From positions 6,500,501 through 6,564,500 of the forward strand of contig NC_088787.1 of NCBI RefSeq assembly GCF_949628265.1: a DNA stretch of 64,000 bases, in the 5' to 3' direction. Below the pieces are notes generated by a model that did not search any database, had not been told where the DNA came from, and worked only from the letters and a program-made list of their open reading frames with translations. A program made the translations under genes and the position numbers. The stretch is from Cloeon dipterum. Its lineage: Eukaryota; Arthropoda; Insecta; Ephemeroptera; Baetidae. Positions 1 to 10,934 of the stretch are shown here, piece by piece; positions within the stretch are counted from its first letter, which is position 1, and each line of letters opens with the position of its first letter.

Positions 1-533
1 GCGATTTGTAACTTGGTTTTTGTTTATAGTAAACACAAAAATTTGGTATCCAAAATATTCTACGTTTGATGCCAAACAACTTTCCCACGATGACCAACTT
101 CGTAGGTCACAGGTCAAGGTCACTAAATTGGGGTCAAACTTTTCAAAAAAATCCCACATACCCAAGTACATAAAATTTGGGAAATTCAAAATAGCCAAAA
201 TGTGCCTCATATTCATGGTAACAACATATAAAAAATTGGTGATACGTTTTTTTTTCGTTTTCGAGATATTTTGAATTGAGTGTTTAGGGCCGATGTTTTC
301 CGGGTCTTCCGATCGTACATAAACACACGTTTTCCGCTTAATCTCAGCCTCTATGGGTCAGATTTTCAAAAACCGCACACCAGTCGAAACTTAATGACCT
401 CCTCTAGACAATGTAAGTGATCATGAAGGGTGCCCACCCCCTTCGAACCCTTTACCACCCCCTGGAAAGGAGAAAAAATATTTTTTTCATATTTTTAGCA
501 CAAACTCAATATATTTAAAGTACGAAAACAGTC
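1..533 (+). repeat. Left terminal inverted repeat (visible part)
   Basis: This is the exact reverse complement of 3091-3623. It begins inside the repeat because the window cuts it. The open frames inside it are short and mirrored in the other arm, so they are a by-product of the palindrome and not genes. Confidence 0.9.
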
Positions 534-702
534 AAATATGGCCCAAATAGACTATCTTCCTCTTTTCACATCCCAAGTAAAGAGGTGCAGATATTTCTTT
601 TTCGAGATTGGTTTGTTTAAGGTCGAGGGTTTTTAAATTTTTTGTTTGAAACAATTGCGCCTAAATTAAAAACACAACTAATCGATTCCAGTAAGACATT
701 TT

Positions 703-2821
703 TTATTTATTTTTGGCAACTACAAAGGAACATTGGTTTGCAGCGGAATAACGTTTCACAATGATATTTTCACCATTGGGAACTAATTGGTGGAATGCCC
801 TAATGCCTGGGATTGGTTTTGCTTTTTTGAATCTTTTATCAAGCATTTTTCTGTGCTTGTCAATAGCTGCCTGTCTAACATAATCAAATGAAATTTTTGG
901 CATTTTTTCAGTAAGAAGCTCATACAATTGTTCACATGTAGTGATTTGAGTTCCATCACTTGATTTTAAAGCATCGCGCCTAGCCAGTGATTTTACCGCC
1001 CCACCAAGGCCATCACAACTGTTTTTGCCGTGGCCCGAGGAAAAATAATTCCACTCACATTCGGCTCCATGATCCTGCATGTGGTGAATCATGTTGTTCA
1101 CATTTTTGAAATTCTTGTATTGACTAGGGGCTCCATCGGTAAAATAAATCACTTTATTAAGCTCAAATGGCAAATTGGGTTTCAGTCTTTTGATCACTCG
1201 TCCGATGAACAAATTGGCAGAGTAGACATTGTGATCAGGAGACGGTGACAGTGTTACAAAATTGAAGTGAAACATATCCGAGTTGTGTCTATAGTAAACA
1301 ACAACACAGTGCAATGTACATTGAGAGTTGTTCCAATGGGCACTTTGGACCTCGTTTTGTAGAACAAAAGAGTAGTTTTCACTAAAATCAGCAACCAAAA
1401 TTATCTCTCCTACTTTTAGATTTGCCTTGGCATGCTTAAAATAGCTGTATTGGCACTTGGTAATGAAACTATGCGTTCGAAGTTTTTCTAATATGCTCAG
1501 CATGTCATCAACAAAGTCATCAATTGCTTGATTTTTTACATTTTGAAGTTCACACTTTCCATCACTTTTCCACATTTGGTACGACAGCTCTTCGATGTCG
1601 TTCTCGCAAAAAAGGTCTAATAGGTTTTCTTTGACATCTTTAATTTTGTCTGAGCAGCGCTCGCATTTGGCTAGGAAACAGTCCGCGGTGGGGTTCTCGC
1701 ACACCATCAGCTTCACGCAATCTGACACGACATCCAAAGGATTTGCTGTTTTTCGCGTCAATAGTTTTAGTTTTGCTCCTTGGAACATGAGTCTCGAGTT
1801 TTCATGAAGAATGCACAAGCAGGTATTGAGTTTAACATTGCTTGCAAATATAACATGTTTCGGCCGCAAAGCACAGAACGACGCTCGGGAAATTTTGAGA
1901 GCCGGATTTTCGCGCATAAATTTTGCATGCAATCCGTTCAGATTATCAACAAGTAGCCGACATTGCACATAACGTTTGGAAACTTTTCCATTCAAAATAG
2001 TTCTTACAATTATTCTGTCTCGCATTCCCGGCATCAATTTAGAATTTTCATCATACTCGTAAAAGGTGACAACTTTTACCTTTGTTTCGTCGGACAATTT
2101 TCGACGGTGGCCAATTTTCAATGTAGAGCACAAAATACCTTTTGATTTATAAAGTTTCTTTGCCCGCTTTGCGAAGTACAGTGAGGTTCCAAATTTAAGT
2201 GCAATCGATTTTGGCGACAATCCCATTGCAAGTGGGATTGATAAAATGCTTAGTCTTTCACTTCGAGATTGGCAGTTTTTGAACTTTTCACTAAGTTCGT
2301 TCAGGCATTTTGCGTTGCTTTCAATCGAACAGCTTTTCTTCTCACCTGGAAGCAGTAGCATTCTTGTCAACTTGAGCTTTTTGCGTGCCAAGTAATTTTT
2401 TGATCTCATCTTGCGGTTTGTCAGGGGCGACTCGCCGACAGCTTGCAGAGCGAAGTTTGTAGACTCAAGCGAGTTTGCGTCTTCTTTGGGGTAGTACTCA
2501 TCCACATCAGATGGTTCCCCAGTTTCCATAGCAGCATCATCATCACTGTTAATAGACACAAACGTGTGTTACAATTCGCGAAAAAATTATTATACAGTAA
2601 AATTCAAAGACTTACATTAGCACTATGAGCTTCTCTTCTGCAACTTTTCCATGGAAAAGTGCACTTGAGAGGGCGACGCGGCAATTTAAACAAATCATGT
2701 CCCCTTCCTGCAGCACTCCGTTGCTTGACTTTAACTGGTCTTCCGTTGCTCGACAAAGGGTCTTCGTGTAGGCACTATGCCTAGGCCGGCGGAGAGGATT
2801 TGCACACAACTTGCGCCCCAT
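703..2821 (-). CDS. Putative DDE-type transposase, two exons, intact
   Basis: Exon 1 is 2821-2616 and exon 2 is 2545-703. The 70-bp intron has a GTAAGT donor and an AACAG acceptor. The splice joins the frames through an Ile codon to give 682 residues without a stop. The N-terminal exon is short and cysteine-containing (LCAN, TLCRAT, ICLNC), perhaps a zinc-binding DNA-recognition module. A CxxC pair lies near residues 363-366. Acidic motifs that could form the catalytic triad are VADFSENYS (about 455), YFTDGAPSQYKN (about 539) and HGKNSCDGLGG (about 580). The last two resemble motifs in uncharacterised transposon proteins of cnidarians and aphids. The superfamily is not settled; a Sola-like family is only a guess. 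The gene is flanked by long TIRs. Its function, cutting and joining the element, is inferred from this context. Confidence 0.75.
2546..2615 (-). other. Intron in transposase gene
   Basis: The 70-bp intron has GTAAGT at its 5' end and a TTAACAG acceptor on the minus strand. Removing it keeps the frame. Without splicing, the downstream frame would start at an internal Met and lose the cysteine-rich N-terminus. Confidence 0.75.
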
Positions 2822-3090
2822 AATTGTTGTCTTTTCCGAATGCTCTTTAGATTGGTTGCATTAATTTATAATAATAAAAAACTAAAATATATTGTATATA
2901 AATAAATTTGAAATTCTTAAATAAATATAAAGTGAATTAATTTAAAAATAAACACACAAATTAATTAATTATTTATTAAAATTTAAAAATTTAATTAATA
3001 TATCTTTATAGTAGGAAATTTAACTTTTTTATGATTTCTTTACAAAGAAAGTAAAATTATTTACTGTTTTTATTATTTTGAAACACGCAA

Positions 3091-3623
3091 GACTGTTTTC
3101 GTACTTTAAATATATTGAGTTTGTGCTAAAAATATGAAAAAAATATTTTTTCTCCTTTCCAGGGGGTGGTAAAGGGTTCGAAGGGGGTGGGCACCCTTCA
3201 TGATCACTTACATTGTCTAGAGGAGGTCATTAAGTTTCGACTGGTGTGCGGTTTTTGAAAATCTGACCCATAGAGGCTGAGATTAAGCGGAAAACGTGTG
3301 TTTATGTACGATCGGAAGACCCGGAAAACATCGGCCCTAAACACTCAATTCAAAATATCTCGAAAACGAAAAAAAAACGTATCACCAATTTTTTATATGT
3401 TGTTACCATGAATATGAGGCACATTTTGGCTATTTTGAATTTCCCAAATTTTATGTACTTGGGTATGTGGGATTTTTTTGAAAAGTTTGACCCCAATTTA
3501 GTGACCTTGACCTGTGACCTACGAAGTTGGTCATCGTGGGAAAGTTGTTTGGCATCAAACGTAGAATATTTTGGATACCAAATTTTTGTGTTTACTATAA
3601 ACAAAAACCAAGTTACAAATCGC
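3091..3623 (-). repeat. Right terminal inverted repeat (at least this part)
   Basis: Mirror copy of 1-533. The inner border is sharp at 3091. The outer border is unknown because the matching left sequence lies before position 1. Confidence 0.9.
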
Positions 3624-4489
3624 CGAAAACATCACCTTTTTCCAAAAACTCAAATTTTGAACCCCTGTAAAATTAACAATTTTTGGAATTTTGACCTAAT
3701 ATTTTAGGGTTCAACTTAGGTCCCCCAGGGCAACATCTCCACCGAATTTCATCAAGATCTGAAGACCACTTGCCATACAGAGGTTCACTTAATATGGATC
3801 CTTCCACATATATTTTTTGTTATATACTAGAAATGATTTTTTATCAATTTTCCTGTCAATTTTTAGCCAAATTTGTAATTACGCTTTTAGGACATAAAAT
3901 TCCATTTGTTAGAATTTGACAGTTTTAAAGACAAGTAAAAATAATTTGTGCATTTGGTGAGAATATTTTCTTATTAAATACAGTTTTTGTCGAAATTGTG
4001 ACAAAAACTTAGGATTTTTTAGGTAAGTTTCCTTTTCATTGAATTTAGTTCTAAAAAACATGAAAATTCCCATTCATAGAGAGTAAAAATTCCATTTATT
4101 AAGCAAAAAAATGTGTATCCTTGATTTATTTATTCCGTTACCATTTATTTAATCAAAAAGGTCAGAAAGCTCTAATTAGAAAATGATATCTAGTTCAAAA
4201 TTTGTGAAACCAGTGGCCAATTTCTCCAAACTGCTTAGCACGTTTAACGGGTTCAGCCGAAATCTCCGCGGCACACTCCGCTAAACGAAATTTGTTTTGA
4301 GCGATTCGTGTGGACAAATGATTATCCGGCCTCAAACTACAAGAACAACACGCGAGCCTCCGCGCTCCGTATCTCACACGCCAAATGCAAATTATCAACG
4401 AGTGACGCAAGGAGTGGTGTTGCCCCTTCGAATTTATCCCTACATTAAATTTGTAGCGGTTCACGCCTCCTAATTAATAAAAAGCGAAA
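3624..4489. other. Noncoding flank of the transposon
   Basis: AT-rich DNA without a convincing gene. The outer part of the right TIR may extend into it. A GC-richer patch at about 4200-4460 has no coding signature. Confidence 0.4.
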
Positions 4490-4599
4490 TTTAAAATAAA
4501 ATAAAACTCAAAATTATTGGTTTATTTTTTTTAAATGTAAGAAAATAATTTTTTCTGCTGAAGAATACGAAAGAGAAGAAGACAATGGGTAAAGATGGG

Positions 4600-4925
4600 A
4601 GGAAAGCGACAAAAGTGGCAAAGGTGACAGAGAGGAGCGATCGCGCGCGCCCGCAGACCGAATTGGCAACGCCGGTCGAGTGCTGGCAACCTGCGAATCG
4701 CACCGAGCCCTGAGAGAGACCTGAGACCGAGAGTGAATCAGGTCTCGGCGTTGCTCAAGCGAGAGCAGCCAGCCAGCCAGCCAGCCTGCCTGCCTCTCGG
4801 GCCGTCTCTGCGCCCGCTTTTAACTCGGCTGATCCGCACACTCGCGGCGAGCCACGCCGAAGGAAACAAACGTGTGCCAAAGAGGATTTCGAAAGGAAAA
4901 GTCGCGCGTGCGCTAATCTAGATCC
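4600..4925. promoter_or_regulatory. GC-rich island, possible distal promoter or 5' UTR exon
   Basis: A GC- and CpG-rich stretch inside AT-rich DNA, with purine-rich sequence, an AGCC tetranucleotide run near 4769-4786 and no long convincing frame. Similar islands downstream coincide with sdt first exons, so a distal noncoding promoter is possible. I see no TATA box or decisive splice donor. Confidence 0.25.
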
Positions 4926-7900
4926 AATTTTTCACGCCAGACGCTCTTTAACTCCGCTTTTTTATTTTCTTGCTGAGCGATTCAGAATTTACTTTTATTA
5001 ATCTTATAATTTTTCGAATTATTTTACAATTATTCTACAGGATTGAGAGCGATCTTAAATTAATTAGATAAAGTTAGCTTTTTTTAAGTAAATTATAATT
5101 ATAGATTTTTCTGGCTTGTTTGCTACTCGATTCTCTAGCTATAAATAAAAGTATAATTTAGCAATTTTGATATTTAATATTTTGAATAAAATTCTAATCA
5201 AGCAATGGAAATTAATTAAAATTAAATTAAATTTGGCCTGCACGTAATAAAATTAGCACTCTACAAATTTAACGATCAACGAAATTTAAAATTTTCCTAG
5301 ATTAAACCGAAGTCGCGTTTGAAGATCCCTTTCTTTACGAGCCAATAGACCTTTCAAAGACCACACAACAGATGGCAGACTGCGATTTCATATTAATTCT
5401 CGGCCTCAGATCATTTTATTTTATTTCCTTTAAGCCAAAATCGACTTAGCCTCAAAATGGGAACGATTTTTTGCGAGCCAAATTATTATTTTTGGCGTTT
5501 ATTTAGTGCTTTATTGGACATCCTCGTTTCATGGCAAATTTTCATCTGTTACAATTACAATTTCTTACAATTAGACTTCTCCGTACAAATCACCTTTCCA
5601 AAATTTCACTAATTAATTTTTTTTAAACAATCTCTAATCCAATTAATACTAAGAGCAAGCTGAAATATAAATTCAACCAAATAAAATTATGTTAAATTAG
5701 CATCTCCCAAAAGCTTAAAAATTGAAATTGATTTAAAAAAAATAAAGTGGCAAATAAATTTGTTAAGAAAATAATTTTGATTAATTTTAGCTCCAAACCA
5801 GCAATTTAAAATCAAAAGTCCACATAATAAAATCATCGCTGAATATTCCAAGAAGCGTTTTTTTTTAATTTCGAAGCTTCACAAAAGCTTCACAATTCAC
5901 AGGGGATTTAAATTTAGTTTTAAACAGATTTAAAAATATGGTCCAGACTACCGGGGTCCGGGTTGCGATCTTTGTTGGTTCCCGCCGGTCAGAAGTCAAT
6001 ATGGCGTCGAAATAATTAGGCCAATCAGGAGACAGGAGACCGATTTTTTCACAACTGGTTTTACCACTCAATATTTACCAATTTCTTGCGCAAGAAATAC
6101 ATTTATTCCATGTTTCCCCTGTGAAAAGCTAAAATTTGCGGTCGGAGTGGTCAAAATTTCCTCTACTGATCAGATTAATTCTTTTAAATTACCATTTTCT
6201 GCCTCAATTTCTCCAAATTTTTCCTTCTGACAATTTTTCAAGTCGAGCTCAGGAGCTAATAATTAGAAAATTATTACAAAGCAAACATTGTCTGCAAAAT
6301 TGAAAAAAATCTGGCTTTTTGCAACCTTTTTTTATATTTTCTTAGCCCAAAACATCTCTTCCATGGGTGAATTTTTTTCTGCTTAATCTCCTGCAAATTC
6401 CAGCTCTTATTTCTAAAGAAACAAATTAAAATATTCGCATTTCCCTGCGTGATGAAGCATCGAGGCGGAAAAGTGACCCTTTAGAAACGTACGTTGCCCG
6501 TTTGCCGTTAATTGCGGCTTGTTCGTTCAATACATTCATATTCATTGAGCCCCGCTGTTTTGTCCTTTTAATATTCAAATTTGAGCGTCGGCTGCGTGCG
6601 TGTATCGACCTGCATAGCCTGAATAACCGGCGCTGGCTGCATGCGCACACATGTGTTGATCATAAAAGAGAGTAAAAAACAACAGCGTTTTACACGGCTT
6701 CTCTGTTTTATTACGTGCGGAGCCGACTTGCCTCCAACTCGGCGAACCTGAAAACTAATCGAATTACGCTCCGTTTGCGAGCGAACGCGGAAATCGAGAT
6801 CAAAAGTTTAGTCGGCGAGACGCGAAGAACCGAAAAGGCACATTTTGACGGGATAGCGAAAGGAAAGAACGATGAGAAATAAAATTTCGTCGGCTTTTTA
6901 TTTGTGTTTTCCCGGCAATAAAATCAAACAACAGAACTTTTACGCCCTCTTTGTGGAAAATTTGAAGTTTGAAATCGTTTAGTGCCAAAAATCGGCAGGA
7001 CAAAAATAATTAATTAAGAGGAAATAATGTGATTTAAAGGATTAGGGACTGTTATTTCCACGAATTTATCTAGGTTTTATTATAACTGGACGTAATCTTC
7101 ATCACGGAGTCGATTAAATGTCGATTTAAGAGATTTAGGTTAATTATTTTCAGCTGTTTTTTATGGCTTGAACTAGTTATACGGCGGCTCAGAATCAGTT
7201 TGTTTGCTTTTATAGACCTTCACATTAGGAATTTTAATTTACACGATTTTTGACTATATTATTAATTTCCTAAAAAAAGGAATGTTCTTAGTTAATTTAG
7301 TTTTTATTTTTCAATGCAACATTTTTCTCTCTGAAATAATAATTGATAATTCTTTATTTATTTTTTTAAATTCTGATGAGCACAAAACAAAGTTGAGTTA
7401 AAGAGCTTCATATAACTTAAAAAATATAAAACAACTCCTAAATATTGTTTTCACAAATAAAAAAATAAAAATAATCCCGCATGATGAAAAATTATCATGA
7501 TATTTTGGCAGAAATTTCAGACATCTTATCTGGAGCTTTTTTTTCAATTTAAAATGACTTGCAAGTTTGTAAATCAATCCAGTCTTTGTCCCATAAAATC
7601 TCACAGGGACAAAATTTTAATTTTAAAGATTTATTTATTTTAGTTTTAAATATTTTCTGCCATAGAAAATACAAGTTTCTGCTTTTTTTAAAAATTATTC
7701 GTCACTACATCAAGAATCCTACTTAACATTTCACCTTTCTGGGCAAAAGAAATCAGTAAAAACATTTTTTATTATTTTACTGATTTTTCCACAATTTTCT
7801 TGTCTCGATTTAGAGGTCAGTAACCTCGAGTCTTCCATTTTCACGTAAATTTGAATGAAACGCCTCGTTTACGAGGAACAAGGGTCGTGGGGAATGGGGA

Positions 7901-8524
7901 AGCGCTGCAGGTGTGCTGTCTGTTGATTGCTTGCCTGCGAGCGCCTGCAACCGGCGGAGCTTGCGAGTGGCGCGGGTTGCCTGCCTGCCGCCGGCCCCGA
8001 GCGATATGCAGTCCAAATCTCGGGGCGCGCGCCGGCTCGATGCAATGCACTCTTATTGTCTCCCGGCACAACTTGACCCGCTTCTCTCGGCTATTTCCAC
8101 ACCAACGTTAGTTACATGTATGTGATCTTTTACTTGCATTCCCAATCGATCTCATTGTCAGCTCTCTCAATCTTAACAAACACCATTGTATTGAATAATT
8201 TTTGTGACATTTTCCTTTTGGAATGGATAATTTAGTTTTTTTCTCTGTGTTTATCATTATACAAGTTTAATTTTTACCGTGCATAATACTTTCAGATTTC
8301 ATAAAATACAAAAATACAAAAGAACATTTTGAAATTTGATAAAATTTGTATAATTTTGTTTTCTAAAAGCTGGAAATAATTAATTTCAATTCCAAAATTT
8401 GATGCAATATTTCATGATTGGTGAATAGTTATATTATATCTCATTATTAAATTATTATATTTTCAATAAACAAAATCGCACAAAAAATTGAACAAATTAA
8501 TACTTGAAAAATATATTCAAACCT
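4926..8524. other. AT-rich intergenic DNA with islands and one repeat copy
   Basis: No gene seen. It contains one copy of a dispersed repeat (6072-6326) and modest GC-rich patches at about 6430-6860 and 7840-8110. The 7840-8110 island is strongly CpG-rich and open in several frames on both strands, which is a composition effect and not evidence of coding. Confidence 0.4.
6072..6326 (+). repeat. Dispersed repeat family R3, copy 1
   Basis: It shares a conserved core (TTTGCGGTCGGAGTGGTCAA, then a segment reading like CCTCTACTG) with 21575-21880, 23335-23660, 24470-24745 (reverse) and 25485-25700 (reverse). No coding capacity. Confidence 0.6.
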
Positions 8525-8930
8525 TCGTTAATCGCAGAAATTTTCGGATTGAATAGTTTCAACCAGTGAAACTGGTGCACATTAGGTCAGGCCGCTTGAA
8601 TTCAATCAATTTATTGCAACCAAAAATGTAGAACACTTTTCAATTGCAATACCTTAAAAACAGCCTCTCAAAAAAATATTATTTCTTCAATTCTCAAGAT
8701 TTGAAATTTAAGCGATGATGATTTTAGTAAATATAAACTATTTAAGGACGATAAAGAGGGCAAAAAACAAATATATTTTATTTAAATTTACCTAATTAAT
8801 CCAGAAGAGAATTAAATTAATTTTCCCCCCAATGAGTTTTGCACCAAAATCCCCGCACGTGACAGCCCTTGAAAAGCAGCAAGAAACATTTAAAATTCAA
8901 GCCGCTCTACTGAAATGAGCCAGTTCGTGG
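8525..8930 (+). repeat. Segmental duplication, copy 1 (upstream of sdt)
   Basis: 8525-8620 resembles 9723-9815 (shared AAATTTTCGGATTGAA and CAGTG...AGGTCAGGC...GAATTCAAT). 8735-8930 resembles 10430-10600 (shared CCGCACGTGACA and GAGCCAGT). Order and orientation are kept. The second copy is split by a MITE at 9990-10432. Confidence 0.6.
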
Positions 8931-9722
8931 TTCTGGAATAATAAAATATTGAAACTGCACTTTACAAAAAATTCAATACCAATTTTATAATTAATTGATT
9001 TTACAAAAATCACAAATGTGAAGACGAGTAGATTAAAGTTATAATTTGGCGTGATTTGTGCCAGTTTGTTTCCTGAAAGTTGATTCAAAACGTAAAGAAA
9101 AATGTGAAGGGGTGTGAATTTTGGCCGTTTGAATTTTTTTTATTAGCTTCCAATCAGCAGGGGACGATCAAATGAGCAAGAATCGTGCAATTTTAAGCCA
9201 ATAAGACCTAATTAAACTGATTAAAGCCACAAAAACCATCTTGTGGAGCATAAAATTCACCCAAAACAATGTCTAAATCGTCTTAAAGTCCTGAAAAAAG
9301 TGTTTAATTATTTTTTGGGTCAGAAAATTTTCATCCAGGATTTTGTTTTGTATGCCCAAAATTATTTTTTTTTATCAAATTTTCAAAATTGGGAATTAAA
9401 TTTGAGACATAACTTGTCAGTTGTTAGAATTGTTCAAATTTGACTCAGATATTTTTTGGAAATTTGCCTATTTTAAAAATCGTAAACAATATTATATTAA
9501 TTGTTTACATTTATCATGATTTTGAATAAATAATAACTTGTTTTAACAATAGTGTTGTAAATAATTAAATATTGTTTAAGTGTATTTATAACTGTTTTCA
9601 TAATAATACAAGATTTCATGATATACAAATTAACATTTAAAATTATAGTTTAATTTTTTATTTATTTTCCTGTACAAACATGAATCAATAATCAGAATTC
9701 ATAATCCAATCATTCTTTTCTT

Positions 9723-10600
9723 CATAGAATTGCTGAAATTTTCGGATTGAAACCTTTCAACCAGTGATTCTGGCTCACTTTAGGTCAGGCTGCTCGAATT
9801 CAATAAATTTGGTTCAAACTCTTAAACTTAGAAATTTTAATATTTTCTCTATAAAGATACTGTAACACTGTTTGAGAGTTTCAATAGGAAATTTCCCTTT
9901 AAAAAAGGTCTTAAAAAATCTAAACAACATACAACAACGAAACAATTCCCTTTTTGCTAAATTTTATATTTCCTCAATGAATATTTAATTAAAGAGGAAT
10001 GATACTGGAAAAGCCTGGAAAATGCTTGTTGCCAATGCGTAAACTCGTCTCTTAGGATTCAGTTAAAGCCTAAATTTACCTAAGGAGCGCTGTAATTTTG
10101 TGAGGAAATTGGCTGGAAAGTTAGCGTGCTTTTCAAATGGTATAATGGCTGTCTCCTTACTTGAAATCCGATTTTATTTCAAAACCAAGAGTTCCCCCAT
10201 TAAGTGGCATACACCGTTGGACAGATCTCGACGAGAGGAATCGGAATATGCCAAGAAAATATGTTCGAGCACTCTAAATTTTGGAGAAAATTGGCAAAAT
10301 TTAAATTTTTATTGTAGGAAGGTCCATTTTTTATTATTGCAAATTGTTGAACAAATTGTTAATCATTAAATTGTTTATAGCATCCAACAATTTAAATAAT
10401 TTTCAATTGTTGCCCAGTATCATTCCACTTTAAATAAATTATTTAAAGAGAATAATGAGGGCAAAAGCAAATAAATTTCCTGAAAAAAACGTATTTTATT
10501 TCAATCAAATTAATTTTTCCCCAAAATCCCCCGCACGTGACAACACATTCAAAATTCGGGCCGCTGCTCACTCAGAAAGGAGCCAGTCGGTGCTTATTTT
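9723..10600 (+). repeat. Segmental duplication, copy 2, adjoining sdt exon 1
   Basis: Second copy of the 8525-8930 unit, interrupted by a MITE. Its right part, with the CACGTG E-box-like motif at about 10535, lies just upstream of the sdt first coding exon and may be proximal promoter. Confidence 0.55.
9990..10432 (+). mobile_element. MITE family M4, copy 1
   Basis: Bounded by the inverted termini AAAGAGGAATGATACTGG (9991) and CCAGTATCATTCCACTTT (ending about 10431). The body is the reverse complement of 11165-11605. There is no coding capacity. Confidence 0.8.
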
Positions 10601-10678
10601 TAGCCCCGATCAGCTGTTGGCGCGGTAGTGTTGTGGTTTGTGTTGTTGGTGCGTATAACCGCGCGGCCGCGATCGACC
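10560..10678 (+). promoter_or_regulatory. Probable proximal promoter/5' UTR of the long sdt isoform
   Basis: GC-rich island directly before the ATG at 10679. The CACGTG motif just upstream is kept in the duplicated copy at about 8860. No canonical TATA box is obvious. Inferred from position and composition only. Confidence 0.35.
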
Positions 10679-10934
10679 ATGAGCAGGCTGCTCTCCGAGT
10701 GCGTGTGCGGGGGGCCCGGGGACCCTGAGGGGCCCCCTGCAGAGGAGCCGTGCCGCAATGTGGCGCGCGGCGGGCGCAGGCGTGCCGCCTCCGACGTCGT
10801 CGCGAGGCGCAAAACCCGCCGGCCGCCGCCGTCGGCACAGCCGCCGCCGAGCCTCAGCCGCAATAAGAGCACCCAAACCCCCGAATCCTGGGACCCCACC
10901 GCCTGCCAGCCCCCGCAAACGCACCCCTCAGGCT
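10679..10934 (+). CDS. sdt: sdt coding exon 1 (long isoform N-terminus)
   Basis: ATG in a good context (CGACCATGA) opens a Pro/Arg-rich, GC-rich frame of 85 codons plus one base. The donor GTATAT is weak, but its phase fits exon 2: T plus CA gives Ser before [10 protein letters not shown]. No other donor here restored the frame so simply. The exon lies between inverted MITE copies. The first-exon sequence itself is not recognised. Confidence 0.6.

Larger units (their letters stand above)
1..3623. mobile_element. DNA transposon with long terminal inverted repeats, left end cut by window
   Basis: Positions 1-533 and 3091-3623 are reverse complements of each other with no net indel: position n pairs with 3624-n at both ends. 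The arms look essentially identical throughout, including a 255-base stretch giving the same 84-residue translation on opposite strands. They enclose a spliced transposase-like gene. The left arm runs off the window, so total length, outermost TIR bases and target-site duplication cannot be seen, and the right arm may continue past 3623. Near-perfect arms plus an open transposase point to recent insertion. Family assignment is uncertain. Confidence 0.85.

Noticed and set aside
20..274. 84-codon open frame, repeated exactly on the other strand at 3350-3604
   Set aside because: It lies in the terminal inverted repeat, so the second copy is only the palindrome. No start context or homology.
7895..7915. 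ATG plus donor GTGTGC giving MGKRC and a phase fitting sdt exon 4
   Set aside because: Only five codons. A phase match of this kind is expected often by chance, and exon 1 at 10679 intervenes.
10572..10924. Three Arg/Pro-rich minus-strand frames opposite sdt exon 1
   Set aside because: Low-complexity frames produced by GC-rich composition. No splice context.
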